DNA of 64,000 nt from Geosiphon pyriformis (Eukaryota > Glomeromycota > Glomeromycetes > Archaeosporales > Geosiphonaceae), in NCBI GenBank assembly GCA_016748015.1, contig JAAOMT010000468.1:598998-662997 (forward strand). Direction: 5' to 3'. Below, one piece after another: positions 9,907 through 22,750 of the stretch. The notes below the pieces were generated by a model. That model did not search any database, had not been told where the DNA came from, and saw only the letters and a list, made by a program, of their open reading frames with translations. Positions within the stretch are counted from its first letter, which is position 1, and the number at the start of each line of letters is the position of its first letter. A program made the position numbers and the translations under genes.

Positions 9907-11600
9907 ATAGTCATTCAGACCAAAAACATTACAAGAAAAAGAATCAACCAAGAGGACCTTTGCATCAGAGGATGCATCAACACCATAAAAACCTGAAGAC
10001 ACCACATGAGAAGAAGAGCCACCAGCAATTTGGGCCTATGTCTTGCCACCAAAAAAAACCAGACAAACAACAAGAGCCAATTTTTTCTTATAAATTCCAG
10101 CCAGATAAACACAATTCTGATCAGTCACTACTCGCTTTCTATGATTGCCAGAATTCTCACCTATTAAACAATTACCACCAACATGACCAAAATGCTTGCA
10201 AATTGCACAACAAGCCAAGGAAAGACCAGCCCAGTGCAAATTTACACCCCTAAAAACTGGGACTAAACCAGTCACAGCCAACTTGGCTGCCTTATTTTTA
10301 AAACAAACAACTGCACACTTATTATGAACATATAAATTTGGATTGCAACCAATGAAGCACATCTTTCTATTATAAGACATCAGCAAATCAAAAAGATCAT
10401 AAGCCGTGGTTTTCACAGACAGTATATAAAGCAAGGCTCAATGCTGATTTCTTGATACCCATGTTTGTTTATTCTCAACAGCCAATGTCACATGAACTGA
10501 ATCCTTACTCATAGAAACAGACCACATAAACGCAACCAAACTAGCTATTTCCAATGAATCAAACTCCACTAGAGTTTTTTGCCACAAGCCAATAAGCTGC
10601 ATTTTGATTGAAATAATCTTGTCAAATTTGGAAAAAACTGATTTCACAGCCGATTTCGGAAGATCAACCAGAATTTTCTTAATGATTATCTCCTGATTCA
10701 AACAAATATTTGCTTTTTTCAGATTATCATTAACTAAAATCTTCCCATTGACAACCAATTCTTTAGCTTTATTCAAACTGATTTCAGAAGTAAAAAAGGA
10801 TCTGATGATTCCAAAAAACTTTAAAGGAGTAGAGGCTCCCCCAAAACCATCCATTTGATAAAAAATTTTTTTAATTGAAATTAGCTTATTACTATTAGTC
10901 TTTCCAGACACATTTAACAACTCTACATCCAAGGTAAACAATTTAACTAGTTTAAAAGCGTGACGTTCCAAAACACGTGAAATTACAGGTAACAGATAAT
11001 TGGATCTAGCAAATTTAGCTCCTGGAAGCACCAATTCAGTATTATCATCACTTATGCTTGCGAAGAAAATTGTCTTTGGTGGCCATTCCAAAACAAAGAT
11101 TCTTGTTCACATTTTCTTAGGAGTTGTATCATCTTCTATTTCATCAGTCTTGGAAGCATTGGGATCCATGTAACTCGTCTCTTCAGTAACCGTGCTTTCC
11201 AAATTCTCAGCATCCGACACTTCACTAACACCCGCTTCCTCACTATTCACCTCACTTTCCCAAGATCTCTGTAGTTTGACACCATCACCATGTTGCATAC
11301 CCACTAAAAGCAGGCTGTCTGACAAGTCCACAATACTACCAGAGACACCAGACAACTTTGTTTTTTTGTATGAAGGACCACGTGAGTATACACTTTCAAC
11401 GCGTGCTTTAATTTTTTTGCTGCCAGACCAGGACCCCAACCCAGCCAAATTCGAACTCGAAGCACCAGCAGAAGAGCTCACTAGATCTATAGACACAAAT
11501 AGAAGTACGTTTGAAGAAATAACAAAAGGGACAAAGAGAAAAAAGGGTAAAGAAGGCTATCTTTTTGACAACTTCAAGCTCTTGTTGTGGTTAGGGAATC
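9907..11600 (-). pseudogene. LINE ORF1 (gag-like, CCHC), interrupted by stops
   Basis: Three open segments lie in one sense order on the minus strand: 11496 to 11107 (Ser/Glu-rich N-terminus), 11091 to 10438 (containing KLISIKKIFYQMDGFGGAST) and 10434 to 10036. The last carries the CCHC knuckle CCAICKHFGHVGGNC (CX2CX4HX4C), typical of LINE ORF1 RNA-binding proteins. Coding sense runs on to about 9907, where the gypsy LTR begins. The segments are separated by single stop codons, TGA near 11107, TGA near 10436 and TAG near 10034. Each can arise from Arg (CGA) or Trp (TGG) by one C-to-T or G-to-A change. The N-terminal region has ATA where a start Met is expected. The homologous decayed ORF1 is at 43273-44089. 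Confidence 0.85.
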
Positions 11601-11639
11601 AATGAAAGAAAAAATTTTTTTTGTTTTTTTTTTGGATAT

Positions 11640-13010
11640 ATTTTTTTAATTAATAGTTTTTTAAAAGTATTTATTATTTAAATCAAATTAAATATAAATA
11701 AAACTATTAAATAAATGAAAAATATAATTATAAATAATTATATATTAGTTGTATATATATATAAAATATCTTTTAGAATATTTTTTTTTATAAAATTAAT
11801 ATAATTTAATTTAAATTAAAATTATATCTGATTATATGTAAAAAGTACATAAATTATGTTTAATTTAAGTTGTTTAATTTAATATATTGTATTAAATAAT
11901 AATTGAATTTACATATTAAAAATAAAAAATATAAAAATATTACATAATTAAAATTAAAACTTATAAAAAATTGATTATAGTTTAAATTAGAATTATTTAA
12001 CATACCAAAAAATCAATTTTATAATAATATAAACTTTATATAAAAAAGTTTAATATTGTTTTTTATAATTAATTTTAAATTAAAAATATCATGTAAAAAT
12101 TAAAACACAATTTTAATTGTTTTATTAAATATTAAAATAAAAGTTATCTATTTAAAAAATTTTTAATAATTTGTATTAATTTTTTAACTATTATTAAAAA
12201 CAATATTTTTAAAAAACAAAAAAAGAAAATACTTTAATTAATTTAATTTTTAAAATTAAATAACTTAATAAATAAATTTATTAAAGTTATATGTAAAAAT
12301 GTGATTTGTTTTGCTTTTATAATTGGCAAAAATAAATTAAAATTTAATATATTAAATAATTTACCCAAATATTAATTGGTATCAGTTTTAATAAACATAT
12401 TATTAATATTATTATTTAAATAAAAAAAACTCTGTTTTCTAATATTTTAAAAAAATTAACAATAAATTTGTTAAAAAATTTGTTTTTGTTTGTTTGTTTT
12501 TTATAGTTTTTTAAATAACAAAAAAAATTTTAAAATTTTTATAATAGTTTTAATATATTATTTTTAAAATTTTTTTTATTAAAAACAAAAAATGGTTGTT
12601 TTAAAAATATTTAAAAAACATTTTTACAAAGTATTATTTAGCTGTTTTTTATTTTTTATTTTAATTATTATTATAAAAATGCAAAAAAGAAAATTTTTTC
12701 ATATAAACAATATATAAAATATTGTTTTTTTTTAATAATATTTAACAATTTAGTTTAATCATATATTGTTTTAAAAATTTTATTTGTGTTATTTATTATT
12801 AAAACAATTTTTTTTGTTTATATTTTATATTTTATTAATTTTAAAAAAAGTTTTATGTATAAAATATATTAAATATTTTCAAAAACCGAAAATTTAACAA
12901 ATCATTAATATATGTATTTAACGTGATTAATACAATTGAATAATATTTAACATTGCTAACAATTTTCTATAAAAAAATATTTGGCTAACTTTATAATGCT
13001 TTTAAAAAAA
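11640..13010. other. Extremely AT-rich spacer, no gene seen
   Basis: This stretch is almost only A and T with homopolymer runs and no credible open frame. Its composition matches the decayed LINE region at 40900-51850, so it is probably an old repeat eroded beyond recognition, possibly including the 5' end of the LINE at 9907-11600. I could not align it to a specific element. Confidence 0.7.
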
Positions 13011-13390
13011 AATTGTTTTCATTACCAAATAAATTGTTCAAAGGCTTTGATACATTTAAATTGTTCTTTAATCATCGTCCAAAACATTCAAATGTAAAAT
13101 AACAACTCTGATCAGAAAAAAGCTTTATAAAATTGATTTTTATTCCTCCTCACTGATCCGGTTGTTTCATATTCTTGGCCCAAGTAAAATTTTCAAATAT
13201 ATATCCAAACAATTGAAATTTGATTTTAATAGGGTTATCCACGTTATACATATTTGCATTCACCGCTTAATCATCCGGTGAACTCAAAGGAATTATATTG
13301 TTTGTAACCTCAACAGGTCCCATAGCTTATCAGCTACTTATGCGTAAATTTATAAGAAATCTGAATAGCAGAGCTGGGCCGCTGTCCCCA

Positions 13391-16300
13391 TCATCGACCA
13401 TACCGAAACTTTTCGCCCTCCTGCAAAAGCAGAATCTTACTCGACCGCCTTATTGACACACACCTAACGACGGCAGCATTCCTATTCTGTTCCAATAACT
13501 TTTCAAAAAAGCTATAGGCCCATTCTGTAATATATGACCTCTTTACAAAATCTATAGTGTTGGAAGTGGGATTGCTAGTGTAAATAATTCTTGCGTACCT
13601 ATCAGGATTGACATTATTTAATAGGGGGTTTTTCCCTAAAAAACGTAAAGGAGTAAAGTAAGGCGAATAAGGGGACTGAAGATGGGGAGACGAGTTGCAA
13701 CGTTTTTTGTATGTTATAATTCTGGATACACATCATTAATTGTTCGTTTCAAACTAGACGGAGGAACCGTATCATCCTCATGATCTAATTGATGGGTATT
13801 AGGATTTACGTAATAAGGTTCGGTATTTTCGTTTGAGAAAAAGATGGGGTTGGAGTTATCCTGCGAGGCAGTATTGCCTAAATTTTGCGAAGCATCAGAA
13901 TCGTAAAAGGGGGAAGAGGGTAAACCAGCATTCAAGGAATTGATATCCATTAACCCCAAAGGTGTATAATAATATTGTGACATTCCCGGAGGTGAAGATG
14001 AAGGAGTCACCAAAGCTGGACCAGATGATAAAGAGGTTGATGTTTGTGGTGTGGTAACAGCTCCCCAATCATTATTGGGATTCAAAATATCCAAATCGAA
14101 ACTCAAAGGGGATTCGCCATTTGCGAGTATCTCGTTGTGTGATAATTTATTAAGGGGTGATGATTTTTGATATACCGATTCTTGTATCTTTTGAGGAGTT
14201 TCGTCTTCATCCGAGTCAAGAGTAAGGTCGATTATGTCCTCTTGCTTATTTTTCAATTGATTCTTTGGTTCTAATGGTGGATATTGAAAGATTACACTTT
14301 TGGCATCATCCTCATCACTATCTTCAATGACAAAAATTTCGGGTTCTGAAGAATTTCTCGATGACTTCTCGTCCACTTTTTTGAATATTTCAGTATGTTC
14401 AGGAGGAGGAGGGGGGGGAGTCAGTACCCAGTCCCCATTTGCTTCAATAGTAATACTTTCTTGATCTTGGGGCACTTGTTGCAAAATATCCGAGAAATAT
14501 CTAATTTGTGAAAAATCAAATAATTAAAATTAGATTTAATGATTCAAATGAAATAATGACATACTCGTCTAGAGCAATATCCTCCCATGATCCTAATACG
14601 TTATTGCAGACAGGACATGTCCAGGTTGGAGTTTGTTCGTTCATTTGAAAAAAATATAAAAGATCGAAACATTGTATATGATTGCAGTGTATTGATCTGC
14701 ATGGAGTATTGATGCGAAGGTGGCATAACTATTGATTTGATAAAACTCAAATTTTAATTGGAATTCTCTCATCAATAAATCAAAATTTGTCTTACCGGAT
14801 CCTTGAGAGAGACAACACTAGAAGTAGCAACGAGATCCAAATCTTCTGCCGCTTTTTGTACTTATCCAATAAAATCATATTCAATTGATATATATTAGCT
14901 ATAAGTTAATTTTGTCAATAGAAATGAAAAGCTACTTACATCTTTGAAGCACTTGTGCTTTACTAATGATCTTGTTTTTTTTAATTCCTTCAACAATAGT
15001 ATGCACATTGACCTTTTTCACTAGTTGAACCATTACTATGTATGGCTGCGCGGTAATGCATATGCTAATAAGGATAATCCCTCAAAAAAAAAAAAGATTT
15101 TCACCCAACTATTCTCGTTACTAACCTTTGAGATATTCGCGTAGACAAATTCCAGCTTATTGTTACTTCTAAGGTTAATATGGCAGAGATGGGTAATTTC
15201 AGGAGGCTGAACCGTTCCCGGTTTATTTTTGATTCCTCTTAAACTCTAATTGATATCGGAAATAAAGACATTAAAAACTTGAATTTATTTTCATGTATAT
15301 GTAAATTTTGTGGCAACAAACCGTCTGGAGCTGTTCTCCATTAACCAAAAGTTCGCATGCGGTCGGAAATTCAACGAGAGCCAAAGGTGCCGTTCTTGAA
15401 TTTATCTGTTGCATATCAGGAGCTGCACAGCAAAAGAACCGAAGTTGATACAAACCACCTCCCTTCAAGCTTGTAATAAAAGTAAGATCTCTTTTGAGAA
15501 ATTAATTTTGATAAAATATTTAGTCGATATATATATTGAGACTCACGTTAGCTTATTTATCAGTGATTGTGTAAAGTAGAACTCTATGCAAACCCGGGAT
15601 TTATCTGAAGATACTGCCAGAGAGCAAAAAATAATTTAAAAAGGTTCTAATTTACAAAGAATGAGAATTTTGTTGTTGGTAATTCTAATTACCCTGACAT
15701 GCTTTTCCGGGTGTTACTCGTTCAATAACCTCGTAAAAAGGGGATTTTTTGAAAAGGATACCGTGGAAATAACTTGAGGGTAAATACGAAGGAAGTTTTG
15801 GAATTAATGGTGAATTTGATCCATATCCGCTATGAGGTGTGGATGTCTTGGTCGATATTGATGTAGAATGAGGGTTTTGGGATAGCGGAACGGTATCTGA
15901 AGGTGGAAGAGTACGACGATGTGAATTATTATATGGGGCAAAGGTTGAGCGACGATTTGAGGGGTCAGAGCCACCAGATTTAGTTTCTTTATTTGAATCC
16001 CCATAACAATTATTGGAAGTTAGCCGAATACGGTTGATTATAGAACCTTGATTCGGTAGTGATGATGAATTCATGCGGGGAGATTTCGTAACAGTCGAAG
16101 AGCTAGTGAATAGCAAAACATACCAGATTGGTTAATACACATGTTTTTATATCTTTTTTTCCAATTAACTGCAGCCAGTGCTAAATTGAACCAATAAATA
16201 TGCAAAGGACACACGCTAAGTTATTTTGTATAAATTTTTTAATCCGATCCGGATAGAACTTGGGTATAAAAATAATTATATAAAGAACCTTTACGCGCAT

Positions 16301-16651
16301 TTTCTTTTGGTAAAAGTCTTTGATCGTAAAAATCTGAATATACGCTAGTTCTAACTTTGAAAAGAGTTTCTCTAAAGAAGAGCCCAAAATTCACCATTTT
16401 GAGGAATAATCATCTAGGAAAATAAAGAAAGAGACAAACCAGTAATCTATATATCCTTGCGCGCGAGAGAGCCCTCCTGTGTCTCCGCTGTCTGCGAGAC
16501 CTCTGACGTGATCCTGTATGCGCTTAACTAATGTTGGCTTCGTGCCGCTAACTTTTAGCTGTAAAGATCGGCACACTTCTCTCAGCTGCGATAAAAGAAG
16601 GCGGGGCAATAACTCCTGTGTTTGTTGCTGCAAAAAATTAAAGTTCGGCAA
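13391..16651 (-). CDS. SIZ/PIAS-type SUMO E3 ligase
   Basis: The gene encodes a nuclear ligase that moves SUMO from Ubc9 to substrates. On the minus strand the domains come in family order. A SAP DNA-binding motif lies near 16610-16500 (LSQLREVCRSLQLKVSGTKP). A Ser/Pro-rich linker exon follows (about 16116-15700). The PINIT domain is at 15468-15300 (YQLRFFCCAAPDMQQ). The SP-RING is at about 14720-14575 (CRSIHCNHIQCFD, then CPVCNNVLGSWEDI). An acidic tail (14484-13714) carries two SUMO-interacting motifs, FVIEDSDEDD and IIDLTLDSDEDE. That tail can stop at 13714, but a 56-base intron (gtgtat...cttcag) would join a further open exon (about 13680 to 13391, containing SYITEWAYSFFEKLLEQN). The SAP exon probably begins at a 3' splice site at 16627. 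The true start, perhaps ATG at 16754, is unresolved, and the TTG at 16651 is unlikely. Confidence 0.88.
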
Positions 16652-16892
16652 ACAAAATCAGAATTTCTGCTCAATTACCCACGCTTTGTTCCAGAAATTA
16701 GTGACTTAAGCAGGCTTATATGTTTTAATAGCTTGGAACCTGTAAATCGTCCATCAACCTAGGTAAGAATTTGTGTATTTGACAGTGGGAGACTTGATAT
16801 TTCCGCTCACTTGTCTCAAAGTTCCATCCAAAGGTTCGTAGGTTTGTCCTTTGCACATCGGTCAATACTATGATTTCATATACATGTTACAC

Positions 16893-16931
16893 AAATAATT
16901 AATCACGTGTTATACACGTGATTAATTATTT
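16893..16931. promoter_or_regulatory. Perfect 17-bp palindrome with two CACGTG boxes
   Basis: Arms AAATAATTAATCACGTG (16893-16909) and its exact complement (16915-16931) flank the loop ttata. Each arm ends in a CACGTG E-box, and a third CACGTG lies at 16988-16993. The site is just upstream of the SUMO ligase gene and about 420 bp below the 3' end of Arp8, so it is likely a promoter element for the ligase. CACGTG with flanking AT or AC is bound by bHLH factors of the Cbf1/Pho4/SREBP type. Binding here is inference. Confidence 0.65.
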
Positions 16932-17354
16932 CTGGAATCAGATAAACAATCGCTCAAATTTAAGTTTTTTTTGACTAGTGCTTTCTACACGTGACTAGCA
17001 AATTTATTTTTTCAAACAATAATTTGGAATGCAAAACAATTAAAGAATAGCACAATTTTATTTGAGTTTTAAAGCCAAAAAAGCTCTTCAGATCCTAATA
17101 AATCTGGAAGTCGTTCTCATAATAATAAATTTCTTAATCATGTAATGTATTCTCACTTTTTGAAGGGTTGTAACAATTTTACTAACATTCTACTAAAATG
17201 AACGAGTCCTACATTTAATCACCTTGGCAGAGAGTAGTTCGCTATAAAAAAACAATTATCACAATAAAAGCTTAAGCTGATAATAAATTTACCATTGAAT
17301 AAAATCAGATGATTGATTTTGAAAATTTCAACTTTGGTTATTGGGTCTTCGTTT

Positions 17355-20296
17355 TCACCAGATAAACATTGCTTTTTCTCGCATACACCTTACGCCTAAT
17401 TCTTCCCATTCTTTAGAGTTAATCCATGACTCATTAACAATCTCCAATTTGCTCATAACTGAAGCACCTTTCCATGCCAGTAAACGGGGATCCAGTTCGC
17501 GTGGTGAGGAAAGAACTTCTAGCTTGTCCGCAAAAGGCAACGAACGAGATGTCAATCTGGAATACAATGGGCAGATTGTGAATGATTTTAGGTTGTTTAG
17601 TAAGAAATAAGTAGGATCAAGTAAGATTTGAATGGGCTATATACCTATCTTCCAACATAGAATTGAAACCGGGTAATAAGCCACCACCACCAACTACAAT
17701 GATACTCGAGTAAAACTTTTTAGCACGTTCTTCTGTAGATGAAGAACTGATACTTTGAACAATTGCCTCGTCTAAAGCCAACATAGATATAGGGTCAACA
17801 TTGGTCTTTGCCACCAAAGAAGCCGAAGGAGACGAAGGGCCAAGTGTAGGGTTATTTGACTCGGAACGTGCAGGAGTAGATGGATGGGGACTGTCACGAT
17901 TTCCTGCTGATGGAGATGGATGAGATGATGGACGGATTTGTGAAGGGTTGGTGATGATGGATGGTTTCGGTTTTTGTGATAATGGAGCAGGAGGCAGCTA
18001 TATTTTAGGAAAGAGGATGTTTTAATAAATAATGACAAAGTAATAGGGGAAGACTGTCGGTTTTTATACCAGATTCGACGCGTTCCCATCGTTGATATCA
18101 TCAATCGCATAAGATACAAATTTCGCGGGAAATTCACCCATTTTCTTACGGAAATTAATGATGTGTGGATAAAATAGAACCTAATTTATAATTCAAATAA
18201 ATATCTAAACGTTGTAATTTAAGTGGACCACAAATAAAAGAATTGTATATTTTACCATCGGTGCCACGATAGCCTCATCGTAAGTCTTAAGCTGGTACTT
18301 TTTTGTGGGTTCGTTAGGAAGTCGCACATAAAAATCGTACAATTGTATAGTCAAGTTGGCCTTTGGGAGAATTACTTGTGAGTTGTTGAGAAATGATGTA
18401 TCTTGTCATAAATTATAAAATTTAATAATTCAGATACCTCGTTTAAGGTACAAAACTTCTCCTTCATTTCTTCTGCCAACATCCAATCATAGGATTGGTT
18501 TAAATCTATCTCTTCGTATGGGAACTTACTTCTCCTAAGTAGCTTGAGGAAGAAGGTTGTTATATCATCGCTTCCATAATTTAGCAATATCCTATAATTA
18601 AAGAGGATAATTGGACCTAACAAGTTTTGTATTTAACGATTAAGGCTTTATAATAATGTGAATGGGATACCTGGAATCTGGGATACACATCCCATCTTCA
18701 ACACAAGTGATACTGGTGGTCTGAGCGCCAACGTCGACTACGCAAGCCATCGATATACCGGCACCAAATGTAACACATACGGATTCTTGTTGTACAAACA
18801 CGCGACGAAATCCCATGTATTGCAATAACATGGTTATAATTTCTAGGACCGTACGGCGATTGAAAAGATCGGGCATCACTAATATCACAGAATATTTCTG
18901 GGAAAAGCAAACAAGACACATGAAAAAAACAGTGATAGATCATGAACGAAGGTGAGCAGTGAAATGAGATCATACTTGAAAGTTTTTCCTTCCTATTTTT
19001 AATTGTTCTTCAATCGCATCTGTCCATATCGTTTCCAAATCTCCAACAACAGCTTTAATTGAATCATAATCCCGAGTATTAAAATCGCCATGTTGTATAG
19101 GATAAAATATTTTGAAGGGAATATTGGAAATCGGTAATCTAAGTGCCTTTGAACAAATATATTCAGGGAAAAAGATTTTTGGGTAAATTTAGATCTCCCT
19201 TCTGTTTAAGTTTAAAACTGTTCCCAATGTCCCATACCTTTTCATACCTTATCCCCAATATAATGATCCTTTCCCTCGGTCAATGTTGTCCATTCGACTT
19301 TATATGGATCATTGTGATCAGGAATTGTTTCAGGTTGAATGGTCTTGTTAAATGAAAGCACTTGAGAATGAGCATTGGGAACAGGCCTTCGCTTTGCGGC
19401 TTTCATTCTATCTTTGAGTTCTTTTTTGATCTCATCTATCCCCCTTTTAAAACGTGTCTAATTAACAGCAAGGTAGGATAACAAATAGAATCAGAAATCA
19501 GCAAGCCCGCATTCACTCTTTATCCTCTTCTTTCAAGTCCTATCTTCACCTCTTCTTCTTCTTGTTCATTTTCTTCGGCAAGAGTTGATGAGCTTGGGGA
19601 GGCGGAATTATTTGTTTCAAGAAATTCTTCTTTTTTCGCTTCAACGTCAGCCCTATCTTCCTCTTTTTTAGTATCATCGCTTTCACGATCTGCCATGTCC
19701 GTTTGGTGGCCCTCTCGATCAATGTCCATTTCATCTTGATTATTCTTAATCTCATTCATTCTTGATTCATTAAATTCCTTAAACCTTCGTGTTATGACGT
19801 GGGGAATTATGAAGGGAAAGGCGTCGGAAGCTCTTCCAATTCTCAATGTTTTTGAACCGGGATGTATCACTAACACTTTAGATGCTTCATGGTCAGACTG
19901 CGGAAAATAGTGTTTAATATGATTTAAACTTCCGCAGGCCAGCGTCATGAAGTAAATTAAACCTCAAGATACCTTAACCGCTTCTTCGTCACTACTTTCT
20001 TCGTCCTCCTCATCGTCTTCGTCTTCGGCCTCATTTTTTTCCTTATTTTTGAGAGATTTTATCACTTCTTCTCTTTGAAAAAAAGATATGTCGTGTCTTA
20101 AGAACCTTGAAGTCACATATTTTGATACGATTGGTGCCTGTGCAGCAAAGTTAGTGAACTTCAACTCGGGTCGATAACCTCTATCTATGTCTAAGTGTGA
20201 AGGATTGCGGTGCTGACTTGACACAGTGCGGGTAGGTGGTGATGGTGGTGGTGACATACTTTCCACTCTTGTAGTTGTTAAAGAGGAAGATTTCAT
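17355..20296 (-). CDS. ARP8: Actin-related protein 8 (INO80 complex subunit)
   Basis: Arp8 is a nuclear actin-fold subunit of the INO80 chromatin remodeller that helps bind nucleosomes and actin. Exon 1 starts at ATG 20296 and gives a basic, then acidic N-terminus (EDEDDEEDEESSDEE). The next exon has the diagnostic VLVIHPGSKTLRIGRASDAF, a modified actin phosphate loop, followed by a long Glu/Lys insert. Later exons give VVDVGAQTTSITCVEDG (about 18760-18690), the second phosphate loop, and SYDWMLAEEMKEKFC. A Pro/Ser-rich insert lies at about 17990-17830, then SIIVVGGGGLLPGFNSML. The C-terminus ends KAMFIW with TGA at 17355. At least eight exons are needed. The acidic N-terminus and the insert before the GGGG loop fit Arp8 rather than actin or Arp4. 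Confidence 0.92.
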
Positions 20297-20638
20297 CTTA
20301 AGGGATCAGTGAGGCAGATCAAGGGGAAGTTTGTTCTAATATCGCGGATGACATTATGGCTTTGCACTTCAGAATTTCTGAGAAAATTTTCAACGTAATC
20401 TGTATTTTACATTTTCAGAGATTTATTATCATTATATATCGAACTAAAGGTTTGCACTTTGAGTAACCAACCAATCAAATGTAGCTTTGAGTATAGTAGA
20501 TATCTTTTTCCGAGATTTTTAACTCTTCGATCTAATCGATAATGAGCGCTGAATGCTTCCTCTTGAAAAAATCTTTTTTTTTCGGTAAGTTTTTTTAATA
20601 TGACAAATCAATCAAATCAAATACCATTGGGTATTTTT

Positions 20639-22750
20639 TTATTGCTTCAAGACCTTTTTGAGGCTCAGAAAGGTACTCAAAAACATCACACAAATACCAA
20701 ACCCCATACACACGACTGCTGGAAGTTTTTTTCGTGTCCACCATTTCCCTGCTGATAGCTGTATAAAGCATGCTGGAGGTAAAATATAGGCCAATGCTGT
20801 AGCAGAAAATCCCCCTGTAAGTTCCAGTACCAAGCCTAGATCGGTGGTAAGTAGCGATATTACCATAGCACCTCCAACCAAGAAAGTTGTCACAATGACA
20901 TGACGAACTTGCGAAAACCCAGCATTGTTGAAATAATAATTCTCTATTACCTAGTAAAGGTGCATAGGAATTAGATTATAGATGATGGCAACATATAAGA
21001 GATCCTTTTTGATTAAGTTACCTCTCGACAGACAAAAGCTTCCAAGGGAAGTGTAGTGAACATATTGAAGCCGAAACAAAACCGAGCAATATTTATTATG
21101 AAATTATTTTCGGGAAAGTTATTTAATATATTTCCTAGAAAAGAGTTTAAAATATTTTAATCAAGATGATGTTCAAAGGAATTTAGATATGTCAAATACA
21201 AAGTTACCGGCTGTTTTATCTGTAAATACAAAATATCCGCTTAGTGCCATTAATAGACAAGCAAGCATAGATATACCGGTTGACCAATGTGTGACGGCGG
21301 CGAATCGATTTAATGTTGGTTTCCGTAGAGAATCAAAAATGAGCAGAGAATTATGATGACATACAAAAGCTGGCAGATTTTAAGAATAAGATGAGGAAAA
21401 GCAATATATTAAACATTTGAGGCTTTTTATAATTACCAAAACTTATTACACCGATAGACTAATTAAACAGAGTTAGTGAGTAAATGCGTGGTTTTATATT
21501 CGAAAGACTTTGGTAAAAAAAATAAAGGTTAAACTCCATACCTGAAACAATTCAGGATGAGCGAAGTCCCATTTACCTTCATCACTGCCTCTTAGATCCA
21601 AATTTACTTGTGGTCCCTCTAAAATAACGCTGATCACAATAATCACCATCGATACGAGTGCTAGACCACTGACTTTTGCCAATTTAGAGATATCTCTGTA
21701 CAAGGATAACGGGTATGACACTCCAACTGTACATATTATAATTACAAAATTTCGCTCAACTAATAAACCAAGTACAGGAAATTTGGCAATATCTGGGAAT
21801 ACCGAGGATACGACGTGAGGGATTGTATCACCTAAGAGGTTTATATAAAATTCGATCAAGTTTCTTTTTTTTGGCAGGAGAATCAAAAAGTTTTTTTTCG
21901 TAAGATTTATAATCTCTTACCTATGATTACACAGAAGGCGCTCATGCCTTTTGAATAAAACGAAAAGGACCGAAAATTTAGTGATAGTTTCGACCTTGAA
22001 TTTCCCCAATAAAGCAAGATATTATTGCTCTTGATATTACCCTAATTCTAAATCAACACAATAGTTGGTGTCACTCCCAAAAAAATATCAAAAATGATCT
22101 TTACCGCCAAAAGCAAACGCGAATTGAAATACTGATATAGCTATAAGCCCACTCTTCCCAAAACAATGATGCATCATATCCTGATATGAGTTTCTTCCAG
22201 ATAATTTTGAATTGAATACTAAAAGACGAATAGTCCAATCTACAACGATTGTTAAACCAATTAAAAGAATGATTCCCATCCATATTCCCGCTTCACGAAA
22301 TGAAAAAGGTAGACCTTAAAGAGATGAAAAATAATTCCTTGAATATTCTTGGATCATTAAAAAGAAATTGAGTTTATTTGAAAAGTAAGATTTACTTACC
22401 AATGATACCTTGATTTCCAGATAGCAAATTAAAAAGTTTTAGAATTCGAAAATAATGTCTGAATCAAAAAAAAACAAAAAACAATTGAATATTGGTGACA
22501 TACCCGCTCCAATAATGCTGTTTGCCATTAAAAGGCAACTTTCAAAAAGGGTTCCACCGTCTTTTGGTAATTTCATTTCTTCTATTTCTATAGTTTCAAA
22601 CAACATCCCTGTGTCTTCTCCATAAGAAGAAACGTCTTCCTCAAGGATACTGAGACTCAAATTGGAATTATTTATATTTTTTATGGAAACATGATTGTCT
22701 TCGATGATAAGAGGCTCAATTAACTCTTCACTATGGGAACTTATAGACAT
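20639..22750 (-). CDS. Amino acid transporter, AVT/SLC38-like (Aa_trans family)
   Basis: This multi-exon gene starts at ATG 22750 and stops at 20639. The N-terminal 80 residues are acidic and cytosolic. LMANSIIGAG then begins the first membrane helix, with the conserved glycine-rich break of the family. Later exons encode further helices, including WMGIILLIGLTIVVDWTIRL (about 22280-22220), GDTIPHVVSSVF, and NFVIIICTVGVSYPLSLYRD (about 21755-21696). Others are SFAFVCHHN (about 21350), GYFVFTDKTAG and a C-terminal pair ending LSLKKVLKQ. The GDTIPHV and YPLSLYRDI signatures fit the AVT2/SLC38 branch, which in yeast moves neutral amino acids across the vacuolar membrane. Substrate and membrane are inferred from family only. 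Confidence 0.87.

Noticed and set aside
11192-11605. Plus-strand 137-codon ORF
   Set aside because: It lies antisense to LINE ORF1; its Ser/Pro composition is a shadow of the Glu/Ser-rich sense strand.
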